DNA from: Halosimplex aquaticum | GTDB taxonomy: Archaea > Halobacteriota > Halobacteria > Halobacteriales > Haloarculaceae | NCBI RefSeq assembly: GCF_028747785.1 | Contig: NZ_CP118158.1 | Coordinates: 3,906,001-3,970,000, forward strand | Direction of reading: 5' to 3' | DNA length: 64,000 nucleotides | Shown here: piece by piece, positions 7,870-16,527 of the stretch | Position numbering within the stretch: the stretch's first letter is position 1 | How the letters are laid out: every line of letters starts with the position of its first letter | Program-made: the position numbers and the translations under genes | Notes under the pieces: generated by a model | What the model saw: only the letters and a program-made list of their open reading frames with translations | The model's database searches: none | What the model was told of the DNA's origin: nothing

Positions 7870-9693
7870 TTAGTAGGAGCGTTCTTTCGGCTCGTACTCC
7901 TTCTCGCCTTCGAGGAGGACAGGCTTGTAGTAGAGGCGCGGGTTGCCGTCGTTCCAGGCGAGCAGGGTGTGTTTGAGCCAGTTCTCGTCGTCGCGGAACT
8001 GGTACTGCTCGCGCCAGTGGGCGCCGCGGAACTCCTCGCGGGCGAGGGCGCCGACGGTGATGGCCTCGGCGACGTCGATGATGTTGCGGGTCTCGATCGT
8101 GTGCATCAGGTCGGTGTTGTAGGTTCGCGAGGGGTCCGAGGCGGCGACGTGCTGGTAGCGCTCGCGGGCCTCGCGGATGTCCGCGAGGGCGTCCTTGAGG
8201 TTCTCCTCGCGGCGGAAGACGTTGACGTTGGCCGTCATCGTCTCCTGGATGTCGTCGCGGACGTGGGCGTGGTTGATTCCGTCCTCCTCGAGGAGGGTCT
8301 CGATGCGCTCGCGCTGGCGCTCGACCTCGGCTTCGACGACGCTCTGGGCGTCCACAGCCGCGCCGTCGGCGGCGACGCTCTCGTCGGTCGACCCGACGGC
8401 GCCGACCTCGACGCCCTCGGGGATCTCGCCGGCCTCGCTCTCCGCGCTCGGGCCGGTCTGGATCTCGGCTTCCTTCATGTCGCCGCCGGCGGCGTGCTTG
8501 CCGGCGCGGGCGCCGAACACGAGCAGTTCGGGCAGGGCGTTGCCGCCGAGGCGGTTGCCGCCGTGCAGGGAGACGCAGGCCGTCTCGCCGGCCGCGTAGA
8601 GGCCGTCGATGCAGGTGTGACCGTTCTCGTCGACCTCGACGCCGCCCATCTGGTAGTGCTGGCCGGGCTTGACCGGCATGGGCTCGTCGAGGCCGTCGAC
8701 GCCCTCGAAGTCCTCCGCGAGGTGGAGGATGTTCTCGAGCCTGTCGAGGATGCGCTCCTCGCCGAGGTGGCGCATGTCGAGGTGGACGTACTCGTCCTCG
8801 ATGCCGCGACCGGCGTTGATCTCCGTCAGCTCCGCCCGGGAGACGACGTCGCGGGAGGCGAGTTCGCCCTCGTTGTTCGCGTAGCCGTGCTCGAACATGA
8901 ACCGCTCCTCGTCGCCGTTGTAGAGGATGCCGCCCTCGCCGCGGACCCCCTCGGAGATGAGCACGCCCGTGGAGGGGAGCGTGGTGGGGTGGAACTGGAC
9001 GAACTCCATGTCCTCCAGCGGGACGCCGGCGCGGTAGGCCATCGCGTAGCCGTCGCCTGTGTTGGCGACGGCGTTGGTGGTGTGGTCGAACACCTGGCCG
9101 GGGCCGCCGGTGGCGAGGATGACGCCGTTGGTGGCGCGGTACCCCTTGATCTCGCCGCTGGCGATGTCGTAGGCGACGACGCCGTGGCACTCGCGGTCCT
9201 CGACGTCGTCGTGGTCGGTGACCGCCAGGTCGAGGACCTGCTGTTCCTCGTAGACGGTGATGCCCCGCTTGACGACCTGCTCGTACATCGTGTGGAGCAG
9301 GTGGTGGCCGGTCTCGGCGCCGGCGTAGGTGGTACGGGGGTGTGAGAGGCCGCCGAACGGCCGCTGGGAGACGGTGCCGTCCTCCTCGCGGGAGAAGGGC
9401 ATCCCCCAGTGCTCCAGCTGGATGACCTCGTCGGGGGCGTCCTGGGCGAACGTCTCGACCGCGGGGGCGTCCCCGAGGTAGTCCGACCCCTTCATCGTGT
9501 CGTAGGCGTGCAGTTCCCAGGAGTCCTCGGGGTGGAGCGCGGCGTTGATGCCGCCCTCCGCGGCCCCCGTGTGGGACCGGACGGGGTGGAGCTTCGTGAC
9601 CATGGCCACGTCGGCTCCCTCCTCGTGGGCCTCGATCGCTGCTCGCAGGCCGGCGCCGCCGGCGCCGACGACGAGTACGTCGTGTTCGTGCAT
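7870..9693 (-). CDS. sdhA: Succinate dehydrogenase flavoprotein subunit
   Basis: A 607-residue flavoprotein subunit of complex II, starting at the ATG at 9693. It has the FAD-binding GAGGAGLRAAIEA motif at the N-terminus, an RSHTGAAEGG segment whose His is the covalent FAD-attachment site in the family, a HLDMRHLG segment of the active site and the QMGGVEVD substrate loop. It oxidises succinate to fumarate and passes electrons to SdhB. It is the last gene of sdhCDBA and starts 2 nt after the sdhB stop. A Glu/Ala-rich insert around residues 410-450 is a haloarchaeal feature. Confidence 0.97.
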   Translation of the reverse strand: MHEHDVLVVGAGGAGLRAAIEAHEEGADVAMVTKLHPVRSHTGAAEGGINAALHPEDSWELHAYDTMKGSDYLGDAPAVETFAQDAPDEVIQLEHWGMPFSREEDGTVSQRPFGGLSHPRTTYAGAETGHHLLHTMYEQVVKRGITVYEEQQVLDLAVTDHDDVEDRECHGVVAYDIASGEIKGYRATNGVILATGGPGQVFDHTTNAVANTGDGYAMAYRAGVPLEDMEFVQFHPTTLPSTGVLISEGVRGEGGILYNGDEERFMFEHGYANNEGELASRDVVSRAELTEINAGRGIEDEYVHLDMRHLGEERILDRLENILHLAEDFEGVDGLDEPMPVKPGQHYQMGGVEVDENGHTCIDGLYAAGETACVSLHGGNRLGGNALPELLVFGARAGKHAAGGDMKEAEIQTGPSAESEAGEIPEGVEVGAVGSTDESVAADGAAVDAQSVVEAEVERQRERIETLLEEDGINHAHVRDDIQETMTANVNVFRREENLKDALADIREARERYQHVAASDPSRTYNTDLMHTIETRNIIDVAEAITVGALAREEFRGAHWREQYQFRDDENWLKHTLLAWNDGNPRLYYKPVLLEGEKEYEPKERSY

Positions 9694-9695
9694 AG

Positions 9696-10586
9696 TTACC
9701 AGAATTTGAGGTTCGACTTGACTGCTTCGCGTTTCAGTTCCTGGATGTGCTCGGTGAGCGGGATGTCCTTCGGGCACACCTCGGTGCAGGAGAACTGGGT
9801 CTGACAGCGCCAGACGCCGTGTTCCTGCTCGATGATCTCCAGGCGGTCCTCCTTCTGGATCTCGCCCTCGCGCTCGTCCATCGCGAACCGGTAGGCCTTG
9901 TTGATGGCCGCCGGGCCGAGGTACTCGTTGTCGCCCGCGGCGATGTTACACGAGGACATGCAGGCGCCGCACCAGATACAGCGCGTGGACATCTTGACCT
10001 TCTCGCGGTTCTCGGGGGACTGGCGCTGTTCCTCGCGCTCGCCCTCCGGCAGCTCGTCGGGCTGGAAGTACGGCTCGACGGCGTGCATCTGCTCGTAGAA
10101 GTGCTCCATGTCCACGACGAGGTCCTTGACCACGTCCTGGTGGGGGAGCGGCTCGATGCGCACCGGGTCGTCGAGGTCCGCGATCTGGGTCTTGCACCCG
10201 AGCCGCTGCTGGCCGTTGACGAACAGGGCGTCGGAACCGCAGACGGCCTGTCGGCAGGAGTGGCGGAAGGTGAGCGAGGAGTCGTAGTGGTCCCGCGCGT
10301 AGATGAGCGCGTCGAGGACGGTCATCCCCTTGAAGAAGGGGACGGCGAAGTCGTCGAACCGGGGCTCTTCCTTGCCCTCGACCTCGGGGTCGTAGCGGAA
10401 CACTTTGATCTGGACGGTGTTCTCCGCGTCCCGGACTTCCTCGCGGGCCTGTTCCTCGCGCTCGCGCGCCTCGGCGCGAGCGCGCTTCTCGGAGAGGCGA
10501 CGCTCCTGCTGGGGCTGTTCGGTCTCCGCGGCCGCGTCGGCCTCGGACTCGTCTTCGGTCTGGTCTTGTTCGATTTGCGTGCTCAT
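9696..10586 (-). CDS. sdhB: Succinate dehydrogenase iron-sulfur subunit
   Basis: A 296-residue protein. An N-terminal highly charged extension of about 55 residues (Glu/Gln/Arg-rich, possibly coiled) precedes the ferredoxin-like domain with the [2Fe-2S] motif CRQAVCGSDA and a further Cys. The C-terminal domain has CIWCGACMSSC for the [4Fe-4S] centre and later Cys residues (CQTQFSCTEVCP) that complete the [3Fe-4S] and [4Fe-4S] clusters. It carries electrons from SdhA to the membrane subunits. Its start overlaps the sdhD stop by 4 nt. Confidence 0.97.
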   Translation of the reverse strand: MSTQIEQDQTEDESEADAAAETEQPQQERRLSEKRARAEAREREEQAREEVRDAENTVQIKVFRYDPEVEGKEEPRFDDFAVPFFKGMTVLDALIYARDHYDSSLTFRHSCRQAVCGSDALFVNGQQRLGCKTQIADLDDPVRIEPLPHQDVVKDLVVDMEHFYEQMHAVEPYFQPDELPEGEREEQRQSPENREKVKMSTRCIWCGACMSSCNIAAGDNEYLGPAAINKAYRFAMDEREGEIQKEDRLEIIEQEHGVWRCQTQFSCTEVCPKDIPLTEHIQELKREAVKSNLKFW

Positions 10587-10948
10587 AGTAGATCAGTCAT
10601 CGCGAGCGCCACGCGGGTTCCCTGAACGATCAGTGCTAGGCTGGCCAGCGCCAAAACGGCCCCGACTGCCTTCTTGCGGGCGCCGGTCAGGCCCTGGTTG
10701 ATCAGGGCGTTGTAGACGCCGTTGACGCCGTGGAAGGTCGCGGTGACGAGGAACAGCCACATCGTCGCGAAGTAGCCGACCTGACTCATCCGCGTCTGGG
10801 TGCCGGCGAAGGTGATCTCCGCGGCGTGGTTGACGAAGTGCAGGAGGAAGAAGTGGAAGGCGAGAACGCCGATCAGGAAGACGGCTGTCAGCCGCTGGAG
10901 GAGCCACTTGGTGCCGCCGCGCTCGAAGGAGGAGTAGTGTTCCGCCAT
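10583..10948 (-). CDS. sdhD: Succinate dehydrogenase membrane anchor subunit
   Basis: A 121-residue membrane subunit with three hydrophobic helices (about 15-40, 50-75 and 90-115) and His residues in the first two (FHFFLLHFVNHA, ATFHGVNG) able to take part in haem b or quinone binding. It overlaps sdhB by 4 nt and starts 3 nt after sdhC, so the four genes form one tightly coupled operon. Naming as SdhD rather than SdhC rests on gene order in haloarchaea. Confidence 0.9.
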   Translation of the reverse strand: MAEHYSSFERGGTKWLLQRLTAVFLIGVLAFHFFLLHFVNHAAEITFAGTQTRMSQVGYFATMWLFLVTATFHGVNGVYNALINQGLTGARKKAVGAVLALASLALIVQGTRVALAMTDLL

Positions 10949-10951
10949 CGG

Positions 10952-11344
10952 TCACACCCCCGCGAGGAACGTCGGCACGCTCGCGACGACGATGGCGGCC
11001 GTCACGACGAGCGACGCGTAGAAGCTCTTGTCCTGGTTCTCCAGTCCGAACCCGAGGTCGACGAACAGCAGTCGCACGCCGTTGAGGATGTGGAAGACGG
11101 CCACCGACAGCAGGCCGACCTCCAGGACGCGGACGACGAGCAGTTCCTCGAGTCCCTGGAGCGTGTTCGTGTACACGGTCGGGTCGTTGGCGGTCGCCGT
11201 GCTCAACACGGCAATGTGCGTAAAGAGATAGCCGACGAGCACCCAGCCGGTGAACTTGTGGAAGATCCAGGCCCACATGCCCGGCTGGAACTCCTGCCAC
11301 CGGCCGAAGTCCTCGACCGCCCCGCGGTCGTACGTCTCGCTCAT
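10952..11344 (-). CDS. sdhC: Succinate dehydrogenase cytochrome b556 subunit
   Basis: A 130-residue protein, first gene of the operon. The pattern [15 protein letters not shown], then [13 protein letters not shown], gives the His-bearing helices of the SdhC cytochrome b family. Three hydrophobic helices place haem b and the quinone site in the membrane. The start ATG at 11344 lies about 28 nt after a TATA-like element, so the mRNA is probably leaderless. Confidence 0.95.
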   Translation of the reverse strand: MSETYDRGAVEDFGRWQEFQPGMWAWIFHKFTGWVLVGYLFTHIAVLSTATANDPTVYTNTLQGLEELLVVRVLEVGLLSVAVFHILNGVRLLFVDLGFGLENQDKSFYASLVVTAAIVVASVPTFLAGV

Positions 11345-11368
11345 ACACCGGGCGCAAAGGCGGCGGGG

Positions 11369-11380
11369 GGTATAGTAGTT
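11369..11380 (-). promoter_or_regulatory. TATA-like element of the sdhCDBA operon
   Basis: On the minus strand AAACTACTATAC is centred about 29 nt upstream of the sdhC ATG, the position expected for a leaderless transcript. The element interrupts a G/C-rich stretch. Confidence 0.5.
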
Positions 11381-11540
11381 TCTACACCGACCCGTTTCGG
11401 CCGCCGAACACGTTCAGAGGCGTCCACGATTGGCCGATTTCGGTCGGTATTTCCCGATTTTCCGGGATCGATCGCGGCCGTCGTGAAATCGCGTTGTCAC
11501 AGCCGGTCGGAACGTGGTGAGCACGCGGCAGGCGCGAACC

Positions 11541-11573
11541 GCACCGCGGGCAGACGCGGAACGTCCGCGGTGC
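11541..11573. terminator. GC hairpin downstream of the AstE-like gene
   Basis: Perfect 9-bp arms GCACCGCGG (11541-11549) and CCGCGGTGC (11565-11573) with a 15-nt loop, 31 nt after the stop codon of the AstE-like gene on the minus strand. No T-tract follows, so its role as terminator or 3'-end structure is uncertain. The rest of 11381-11603 holds no gene that I can support. Confidence 0.35.
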
Positions 11574-11603
11574 TGCCACGGGCGGCCTGGCGACGCACGT
11601 CGG

Positions 11604-12662
11604 TCACTCCGCGGCGGTCACGTCGTCGTGCGAGTCTCGGCGTTCGGCGGTCGCCCCGACGCCGCCGTTGCGCTCGATGGCTTCGAGGGTCTTGTCGTCG
11701 AGTTTGACGAGGTGACAGAGCGGGTTACCCGGGTAGACCACCGGGTTCTCCAGCACGCCGACGAGGAGGCCGGTGAACGGCGCCTCGACGCGCACCGAGT
11801 CGGTCTTGAAGGGGTTGGCGATGGTGCAGATGGTCTCGCCCTCGCGGACGACGCCGCCGCGTTCCTCGTGCATGTCGACGAGGCCGCCGGCGTCGGCCCG
11901 GAGCCAGGTCTTCTCGCCGGAGCCCTCGATGACGGTTCGCCAGCCGGGCCAGCGGACGCGCTCGGTGGGCAGGAGGCCGAACTCCGCGAGGACGCTCTCG
12001 GCCCCGACGAGGGCGCGGTCGATGAGCGACCGCTGGAAGCGGTGTGCCTCGCCCATCTCGACGGTGATCGTCGGGGTGTCGCGCTCGCTGGCCTCGCGGC
12101 GGAGCGTCCCCTCGGACCCCTCGTTGTCGATGATGACGTTCGAGGCGAACGCCCGCGCCACGCGCTCGACGGCCGGGTCCTCCATGTCGGCGCGGACGTG
12201 GAGCATGTTCGTCCGCCCGCGGGTGGAGGTGTGGAAGTCGATGCCCAGGTCGCAGGGCCTGACGAAGTTGTCGAAGATCCGCTGGGCCATCCGCTTGGCG
12301 CTGGTCGACCCCTTCTTGCCGGGGAACGACCGGTTGAGGTCGCGGTCGTAGACCGGGAGGTACCGCTCCTGGGCGATGAATCCGGGGACGTTCAGCACGG
12401 GGAGACAGATGAGCGTCCCGCGGAGGTCGTCGAGGTTCCACTCGTGGGCGACCTCGCGGACGACTTCGACCCCGTTGAGTTCGTCGCCGTGGGAGGCGGC
12501 GCTGAGAAACGCCGTCGGTCCGGGAGCGTCGCCGTTGACGATCGTGACGGGGATCTTGACGGGATCGCCGAGATACGTCTCGCTGACGGAGTACCGCACG
12601 TTGGCCGTCGCACCCGGGTCAACGCGACCGCCGTCGTAGGTGAACGGCTCGGCCTCGTCCAT
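11604..12662 (-). CDS. Succinylglutamate desuccinylase/aspartoacylase-type (M14-like) zinc peptidase
   Basis: A 352-residue enzyme starting at the ATG at 12662. Zinc ligands of the AstE/AspA fold are visible: SHGDE gives His58 and Glu61, and DFHTS gives His144. The catalytic Glu lies in a VEMGEAHR context. The C-terminal part (about 270-340) is a beta-rich lipoyl-like barrel seen in this branch. It would hydrolyse an amide or peptide bond on a small acidic substrate. It is divergent from a RimK-retropepsin fusion gene, and M14-like peptidases recur with RimK ligases in published comparative genomics of amidoligases, so the substrate is probably the RimK product rather than succinylglutamate. 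Confidence 0.85.
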   Translation of the reverse strand: MDEAEPFTYDGGRVDPGATANVRYSVSETYLGDPVKIPVTIVNGDAPGPTAFLSAASHGDELNGVEVVREVAHEWNLDDLRGTLICLPVLNVPGFIAQERYLPVYDRDLNRSFPGKKGSTSAKRMAQRIFDNFVRPCDLGIDFHTSTRGRTNMLHVRADMEDPAVERVARAFASNVIIDNEGSEGTLRREASERDTPTITVEMGEAHRFQRSLIDRALVGAESVLAEFGLLPTERVRWPGWRTVIEGSGEKTWLRADAGGLVDMHEERGGVVREGETICTIANPFKTDSVRVEAPFTGLLVGVLENPVVYPGNPLCHLVKLDDKTLEAIERNGGVGATAERRDSHDDVTAAE

Positions 12663-12824
12663 ACCTGCCACTACGGCCGGGGGTTGAAACGTGTGGCGAC
12701 CCCGTTCGCCGAACTGATAGCGGGGTGAGGGCGACGCCGTTCTCGTCGGCTGACCGTCAGATCGGGGCCGTGACGCCCGGAGGGCGACCGTCAGTTCTTT
12801 CGGCCGCGGTCGAGTGGTTTCGGC

Positions 12825-14168
12825 ATGGCGACTTCTGACTCCGTCTCGGTGGGGGTGTTGAGTCTCCACAACAGCAAGGAGACCAAGTCGATCCTGAACG
12901 CCGTCGAGGACCTGGGCCACGATCCCGAGTGGCTCCGCCGCGAGAACACGACGCTCAGGATCGAGGACTCCGAGCCGACGCTCGAACCCGCGGTGGACGT
13001 GATCGCGAACCGACTCCTGCTCTCGAAGTCGACCGAGCCCTGCGAGGAGATGGGGCTGGCGAACACGCTCGAACAGCTCTGTCCGATGCTCAACGAGCCC
13101 GCGAAGACGCTCACGTCGATGCACAAGGTGGCCTCGGCCGTCGCGCTCTCTGACGCCGACGTGCGGGTGCCGGACGCGCTGCTGGCGCTCTCCTCGGAGC
13201 GGCTCAACTTCGAGCGCGAGTCCTTCGGCGAGGAGGCGGTCTACAAGACGGCCATCGGGACCAACGGCGGCGGCACGTGGAAGGTCGACGCGACCGAGCG
13301 CGTCAACGCCCGCGTCGGCAACCGCTACGCGTTCCTCCAGAAGCTCCTGGAGCGGGGCGACGTGCCGACCCGCGACCTGCGCGTCTACGTCGTCGACGGC
13401 GAGGTCGTCGGATCGATGTTCCGCTACGCGCCCGAGAACGAGTGGCGGACCAACGTCGCGCTCGGCGGCCGCGTCGAGGACGCCACCGGCGACGTGCCAG
13501 ACGAGGTCGTCGCGACCGCGAAGACGGCCGTCGAGGCTGTCGGGCTCGACTACGCCGGCGTCGACCTCATGGAGGGCGACGACGGCTGGTACGTCCTCGA
13601 AGTGAACCCGACGGCCGGGTTCAAGGGCCTCTACGAGGCCACGGGGACCAGCCCGGCGCCCTACATCGCGAAGGTCGCGATCGAACGCGTCGGCGGCGAG
13701 GTGGACGACGAGCGCGTCGAAGAGCTCGCGGGATTCCTCGACGATTCGGTGCCAGCGTGCAAGCCGCCGGCGGTCTCCTCGGGCTCGGCCGATCCGCTCG
13801 TCATCGGCTACACCGAGGAGGTACTCATCAGCGGGACGAAGGGCTCGGAGTCGGTAGTCGCGAAGTCCGACACCGGCGCCACCCGGACGAGCATCGACAC
13901 GCAACTCGCCGCGAACATCGGCGCCGGCCCGATCAAGTCCATCACGAAGGTCCGCTCGGGGTCCTCGAAGAGTTCGAAGAGCCGGCCGCTCGTGGACGTG
14001 GTCGTCGGCGTCGGCGGCACCCGCCACACCGTCACCGCCAGCGTCGAGGACCGCAGCCACATGAACTACCCCGTCATCCTCGGCCGCGACATCCTCGGCG
14101 ACTACCAGGTCGACGTGAGCCGCAAGGCCGACCGGGAGTCCGACTCCGAGATCGAATCCGAGGAATAG
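12825..14168 (+). CDS. RimK-type ATP-grasp ligase fused to a retropepsin-like (RimB/zinc protease-type) domain
   Basis: A 447-residue fusion. Residues about 1-95 form a preATP-grasp domain, and about 100-300 an ATP-grasp domain with a Gly-rich loop (TNGGGTW), RDLRVYVV and the metal-binding LEVNP with Glu259. Residues about 325-440 form a retropepsin-like domain with DTGA at 349-352 and a C-terminal LGRDILGDY strand-turn, as in the proteins called ATP-dependent zinc proteases. RimK ligases add glutamate or similar amino acids to peptides or small molecules; the aspartyl-peptidase-like partner may trim the product. Fusion in one chain strengthens that link. A divergent AstE-like peptidase lies 162 nt away. 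Confidence 0.9.
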   Translation: MATSDSVSVGVLSLHNSKETKSILNAVEDLGHDPEWLRRENTTLRIEDSEPTLEPAVDVIANRLLLSKSTEPCEEMGLANTLEQLCPMLNEPAKTLTSMHKVASAVALSDADVRVPDALLALSSERLNFERESFGEEAVYKTAIGTNGGGTWKVDATERVNARVGNRYAFLQKLLERGDVPTRDLRVYVVDGEVVGSMFRYAPENEWRTNVALGGRVEDATGDVPDEVVATAKTAVEAVGLDYAGVDLMEGDDGWYVLEVNPTAGFKGLYEATGTSPAPYIAKVAIERVGGEVDDERVEELAGFLDDSVPACKPPAVSSGSADPLVIGYTEEVLISGTKGSESVVAKSDTGATRTSIDTQLAANIGAGPIKSITKVRSGSSKSSKSRPLVDVVVGVGGTRHTVTASVEDRSHMNYPVILGRDILGDYQVDVSRKADRESDSEIESEE

Positions 14169-14198
14169 ACCCGCGTGTGCTCGCCGGCGTTCGCGGCC

Positions 14199-14498
14199 TC
14201 ACTCGGCGTCCGCGATGCGATCGGCGAGCGTCTTCGCCCGCTCGACGTGTTCGTCGGCCGCGGCGTCGCCCGTCTCCTCGACGTGGTCGAGCAGCGTCGC
14301 GACGTGGCCGACGCGTTCCCGAACGACGGCTGTCGACCCCTCGGTCGCGGCCACGTCCGCGGCGTCGCCGGCGACCGCCTGGGCTTCGCCTATCCAGCGG
14401 CTCGCCTCGCGTTCGACCGGTCGCTCTTCGGTCGCTCGCAACTCGCCGTGGAGGCGGTCGACTCGCTCGGCCAGCGAGCCGTCGGTATCGTCCGTCAC
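14199..14498 (-). CDS. Small helical haloarchaeal protein
   Basis: A 99-residue acidic Ala-rich protein starting at a GTG (14498). The pattern is almost wholly alpha-helical, with heptad-like spacing (LAERVDRLHGEL near the start, ADRIADAE at the end), so a helical bundle or coiled coil is likely. No enzyme motif is seen. It lies 73 nt downstream of the TFB gene on the same strand and may be cotranscribed. Function unknown. Confidence 0.65.
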   Translation of the reverse strand: MTDDTDGSLAERVDRLHGELRATEERPVEREASRWIGEAQAVAGDAADVAATEGSTAVVRERVGHVATLLDHVEETGDAAADEHVERAKTLADRIADAE

Positions 14499-14571
14499 GG
14501 AGAAAGAGACGGGCTCGGTCCCCTTCGGTCTGGGGATTCGGGCGGCGTCGTCATCGGTTCCGACCGGGCCC

Positions 14572-15582
14572 TCAGGCCATCGTCGGCTGCTCGGACGCTT
14601 CCAGCAGCTCCTGGTAGCGATTGCGGATGGTCACCTCGGAGATGTCGGCGACCTCGCTGACTTCGGCCTGCGTGATCTTCTCGTTGCACAGCAGCGGTGC
14701 GGCGTACACCGCGGCGGCCGCGAGACCGACAGGGCTCTTGCCGACGTGGACCTGCTGGTCCTTCGCGGTGTCGAGCAGTTCGCGAGCGCGGCGCTCGGCC
14801 TCGTCGGAGAGGTCGAGGTCCGAGGCGAACCGGCCGACGTAGCTCGCGGGGTCGGCCGGTTCGATCTCCAGGCCGAGTTCGCGGACGATGTAGCGGTAGG
14901 TCCGCTGGAACTCCATCTCGTCGATCCGGCTGACGGCGACGATCTCGTCGATGCTGCGCGGGGTGCTGGCCATTCGAGCGGCGCCGTAGACCGCGCTGGA
15001 GGCGACGCCCTCGATGGAGCGGCCGGGCAGCAGGTCCTCGTCGAGCGCGCGGCGGTAGATGACCGACGCGGTCTCGCGGACGTTCTCGGGCAGGCCGAGC
15101 GCGCTCCCCATGCGTTCGATCTCGCCGAGCGCTTGTTTGAGGTTGCGCTCTTTCGAGTCGCGGGTGCGGAAGCGCTCGTTCCACGTGCGCAGGCGTTGCA
15201 TCTTCTGGCGCTGGTTCGAGTTCAGCGAGTTGCCGTAGGCGTCCTCGTTCTGCCAGCCGATGTTGGTCGAGAGGCCCTTGTCGTGCATCATGTTCGTCGT
15301 CGGCGCACCGACGCGGGACTTGTCGTCTTTCTCCGAGGAGTTGAACGCCCGCCACTCGGGGCCGGGGTCGATCTCGTCCTCGTCGACGACGAGGCCGCAG
15401 TCCTCGCAGACCGTCTCGCCGCGGGTGTCGTCGCTGACGAGCGAGCCGGCGCACTCCGGGCAGACTCGCTCGTCGGTCGATTCCGTCTGCTGGCGTTCCG
15501 ATTGGGCCTCCGTCTCGGTTCGCGTCTCCGGGGCCGATACGCGAGTCTCCGCCTCGCCGGTTGTGGTGCGCGTGTCTGTCAT
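14572..15582 (-). CDS. tfb: Transcription initiation factor IIB (TFB)
   Basis: A 336-residue TFB, close to the usual 300-340. After a polar N-terminal extension comes a zinc ribbon with Cys41, Cys44, Cys59 and Cys62, a B-finger/linker region with the WRAFN and SRVGAP segments, then two cyclin-fold repeats (about 130-225 and 230-330). It recruits RNA polymerase to TBP-TATA-BRE complexes. The reader/linker region is canonical, which suggests a general-purpose TFB. A second TFB gene lies at 24292-25248 in the oxidase cluster. Confidence 0.97.
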   Translation of the reverse strand: MTDTRTTTGEAETRVSAPETRTETEAQSERQQTESTDERVCPECAGSLVSDDTRGETVCEDCGLVVDEDEIDPGPEWRAFNSSEKDDKSRVGAPTTNMMHDKGLSTNIGWQNEDAYGNSLNSNQRQKMQRLRTWNERFRTRDSKERNLKQALGEIERMGSALGLPENVRETASVIYRRALDEDLLPGRSIEGVASSAVYGAARMASTPRSIDEIVAVSRIDEMEFQRTYRYIVRELGLEIEPADPASYVGRFASDLDLSDEAERRARELLDTAKDQQVHVGKSPVGLAAAAVYAAPLLCNEKITQAEVSEVADISEVTIRNRYQELLEASEQPTMA

Positions 15583-15690
15583 GGTGAGTCACCTGCGTGG
15601 AGGGCAGGATGCGCGGGCGGTGGCTACCGGCGGGGGAAAACCGAAAAATCCGGTGACCGCCCCTGCTAACCCATTGTAAGGGCGAAAGGT

Positions 15691-15717
15691 ACTTAAATGT
15701 TTCGCGGCCCTTTAAGT
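15691..15717 (-). promoter_or_regulatory. Probable promoter region of tfb
   Basis: Two A/T islands on the minus strand, ATTTAAGT (15691-15698) and CTTAAA (15711-15717), are the only TATA-like elements upstream of tfb. Either one implies a 5' leader of roughly 80-110 nt, longer than usual for haloarchaea. Which one is used cannot be decided by eye. Confidence 0.4.
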
Positions 15718-15774
15718 GAAGATGCGCGAGGGACGACGCGGTAAGCGCGGTTCGCCGCCGGATCCGCTTCTCGC

Positions 15775-16377
15775 TCAGGCCTGCCCGACTTCGGTCTCGC
15801 CGCCCTCGTAGTGGTTCCAGATGTACAGCGACGCGTACGAGCGGTAGGGGCGCCAGCGCTCGGCGGCGTCGACCATCTCGGCGCGCGTCATCTCGGCGTC
15901 GAACAACAGGTCCATCCCCTTGCGGATGCCCAGGTCGCCGACCGGGAAGACGTCCTCGCGTCCGAGTCCGAACAGCAGGAACATGTCCGCTGTCCACGGG
16001 CCGACGCCGTGGATCTCAGTCAGTTCGGCCTTGACCGCGTCGTCGCTCATCTCGGCGAAGGTCTGCCGGTCCCAGCCGTGGTCGACGAACGCCTGCGCCG
16101 CGGTCTTGACGTACTCGGCTTTCGCCTGGGAGAGCCCCGCGTCGAGGAGCACCTCGCGGTCGGCGGCGAGTATCCCCTCGGGCGTGACCTCGACGGCCTC
16201 GAACAGCCGCTCGCGGATCGCCGCCGCAGAGGCCATCGACACCTGCTGGCGGATCAGGGAGATCACCAGCCGCTCGTAGAGGTCCTCGGCCGGTTCGAGT
16301 TCGAGCGGTCCGTGTTCGGCCACGACCGGACCGAGTATCTCGTCGGCCGCGAGCGCCTCGATGGGGTCCGCTGTCAT
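15775..16377 (-). CDS. DNA-3-methyladenine glycosylase family protein (AlkA-like, HhH-GPD)
   Basis: A 200-residue HhH-GPD glycosylase. The helix-hairpin-helix lies at about 119-133 (EIHGVGPWTAD), and the catalytic Asp is Asp148 in the FPVGDLG context. There is no FeS cluster loop and no N-terminal TBP-like domain, so it corresponds to the short AlkA/MAG type that removes alkylated purines from DNA. The C-terminus ends in a WRPYRSYASLYIWN segment typical of AlkA-type enzymes. Confidence 0.92.
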   Translation of the reverse strand: MTADPIEALAADEILGPVVAEHGPLELEPAEDLYERLVISLIRQQVSMASAAAIRERLFEAVEVTPEGILAADREVLLDAGLSQAKAEYVKTAAQAFVDHGWDRQTFAEMSDDAVKAELTEIHGVGPWTADMFLLFGLGREDVFPVGDLGIRKGMDLLFDAEMTRAEMVDAAERWRPYRSYASLYIWNHYEGGETEVGQA

Positions 16378-16527
16378 CGCCAGGGGTTCGGTGCCGGCCG
16401 GGCAAGGCCGTTTCGGACCGCATCGCTCCGCGTCGAGGTATCCGCTCGCGTCGAACTTCCCGTCCGCGTCGGACGTGCCCCGTCCGCGTCGCTCACGGAC
16501 GCGTCCACGGTGGAGAAGAGTCGTCCC

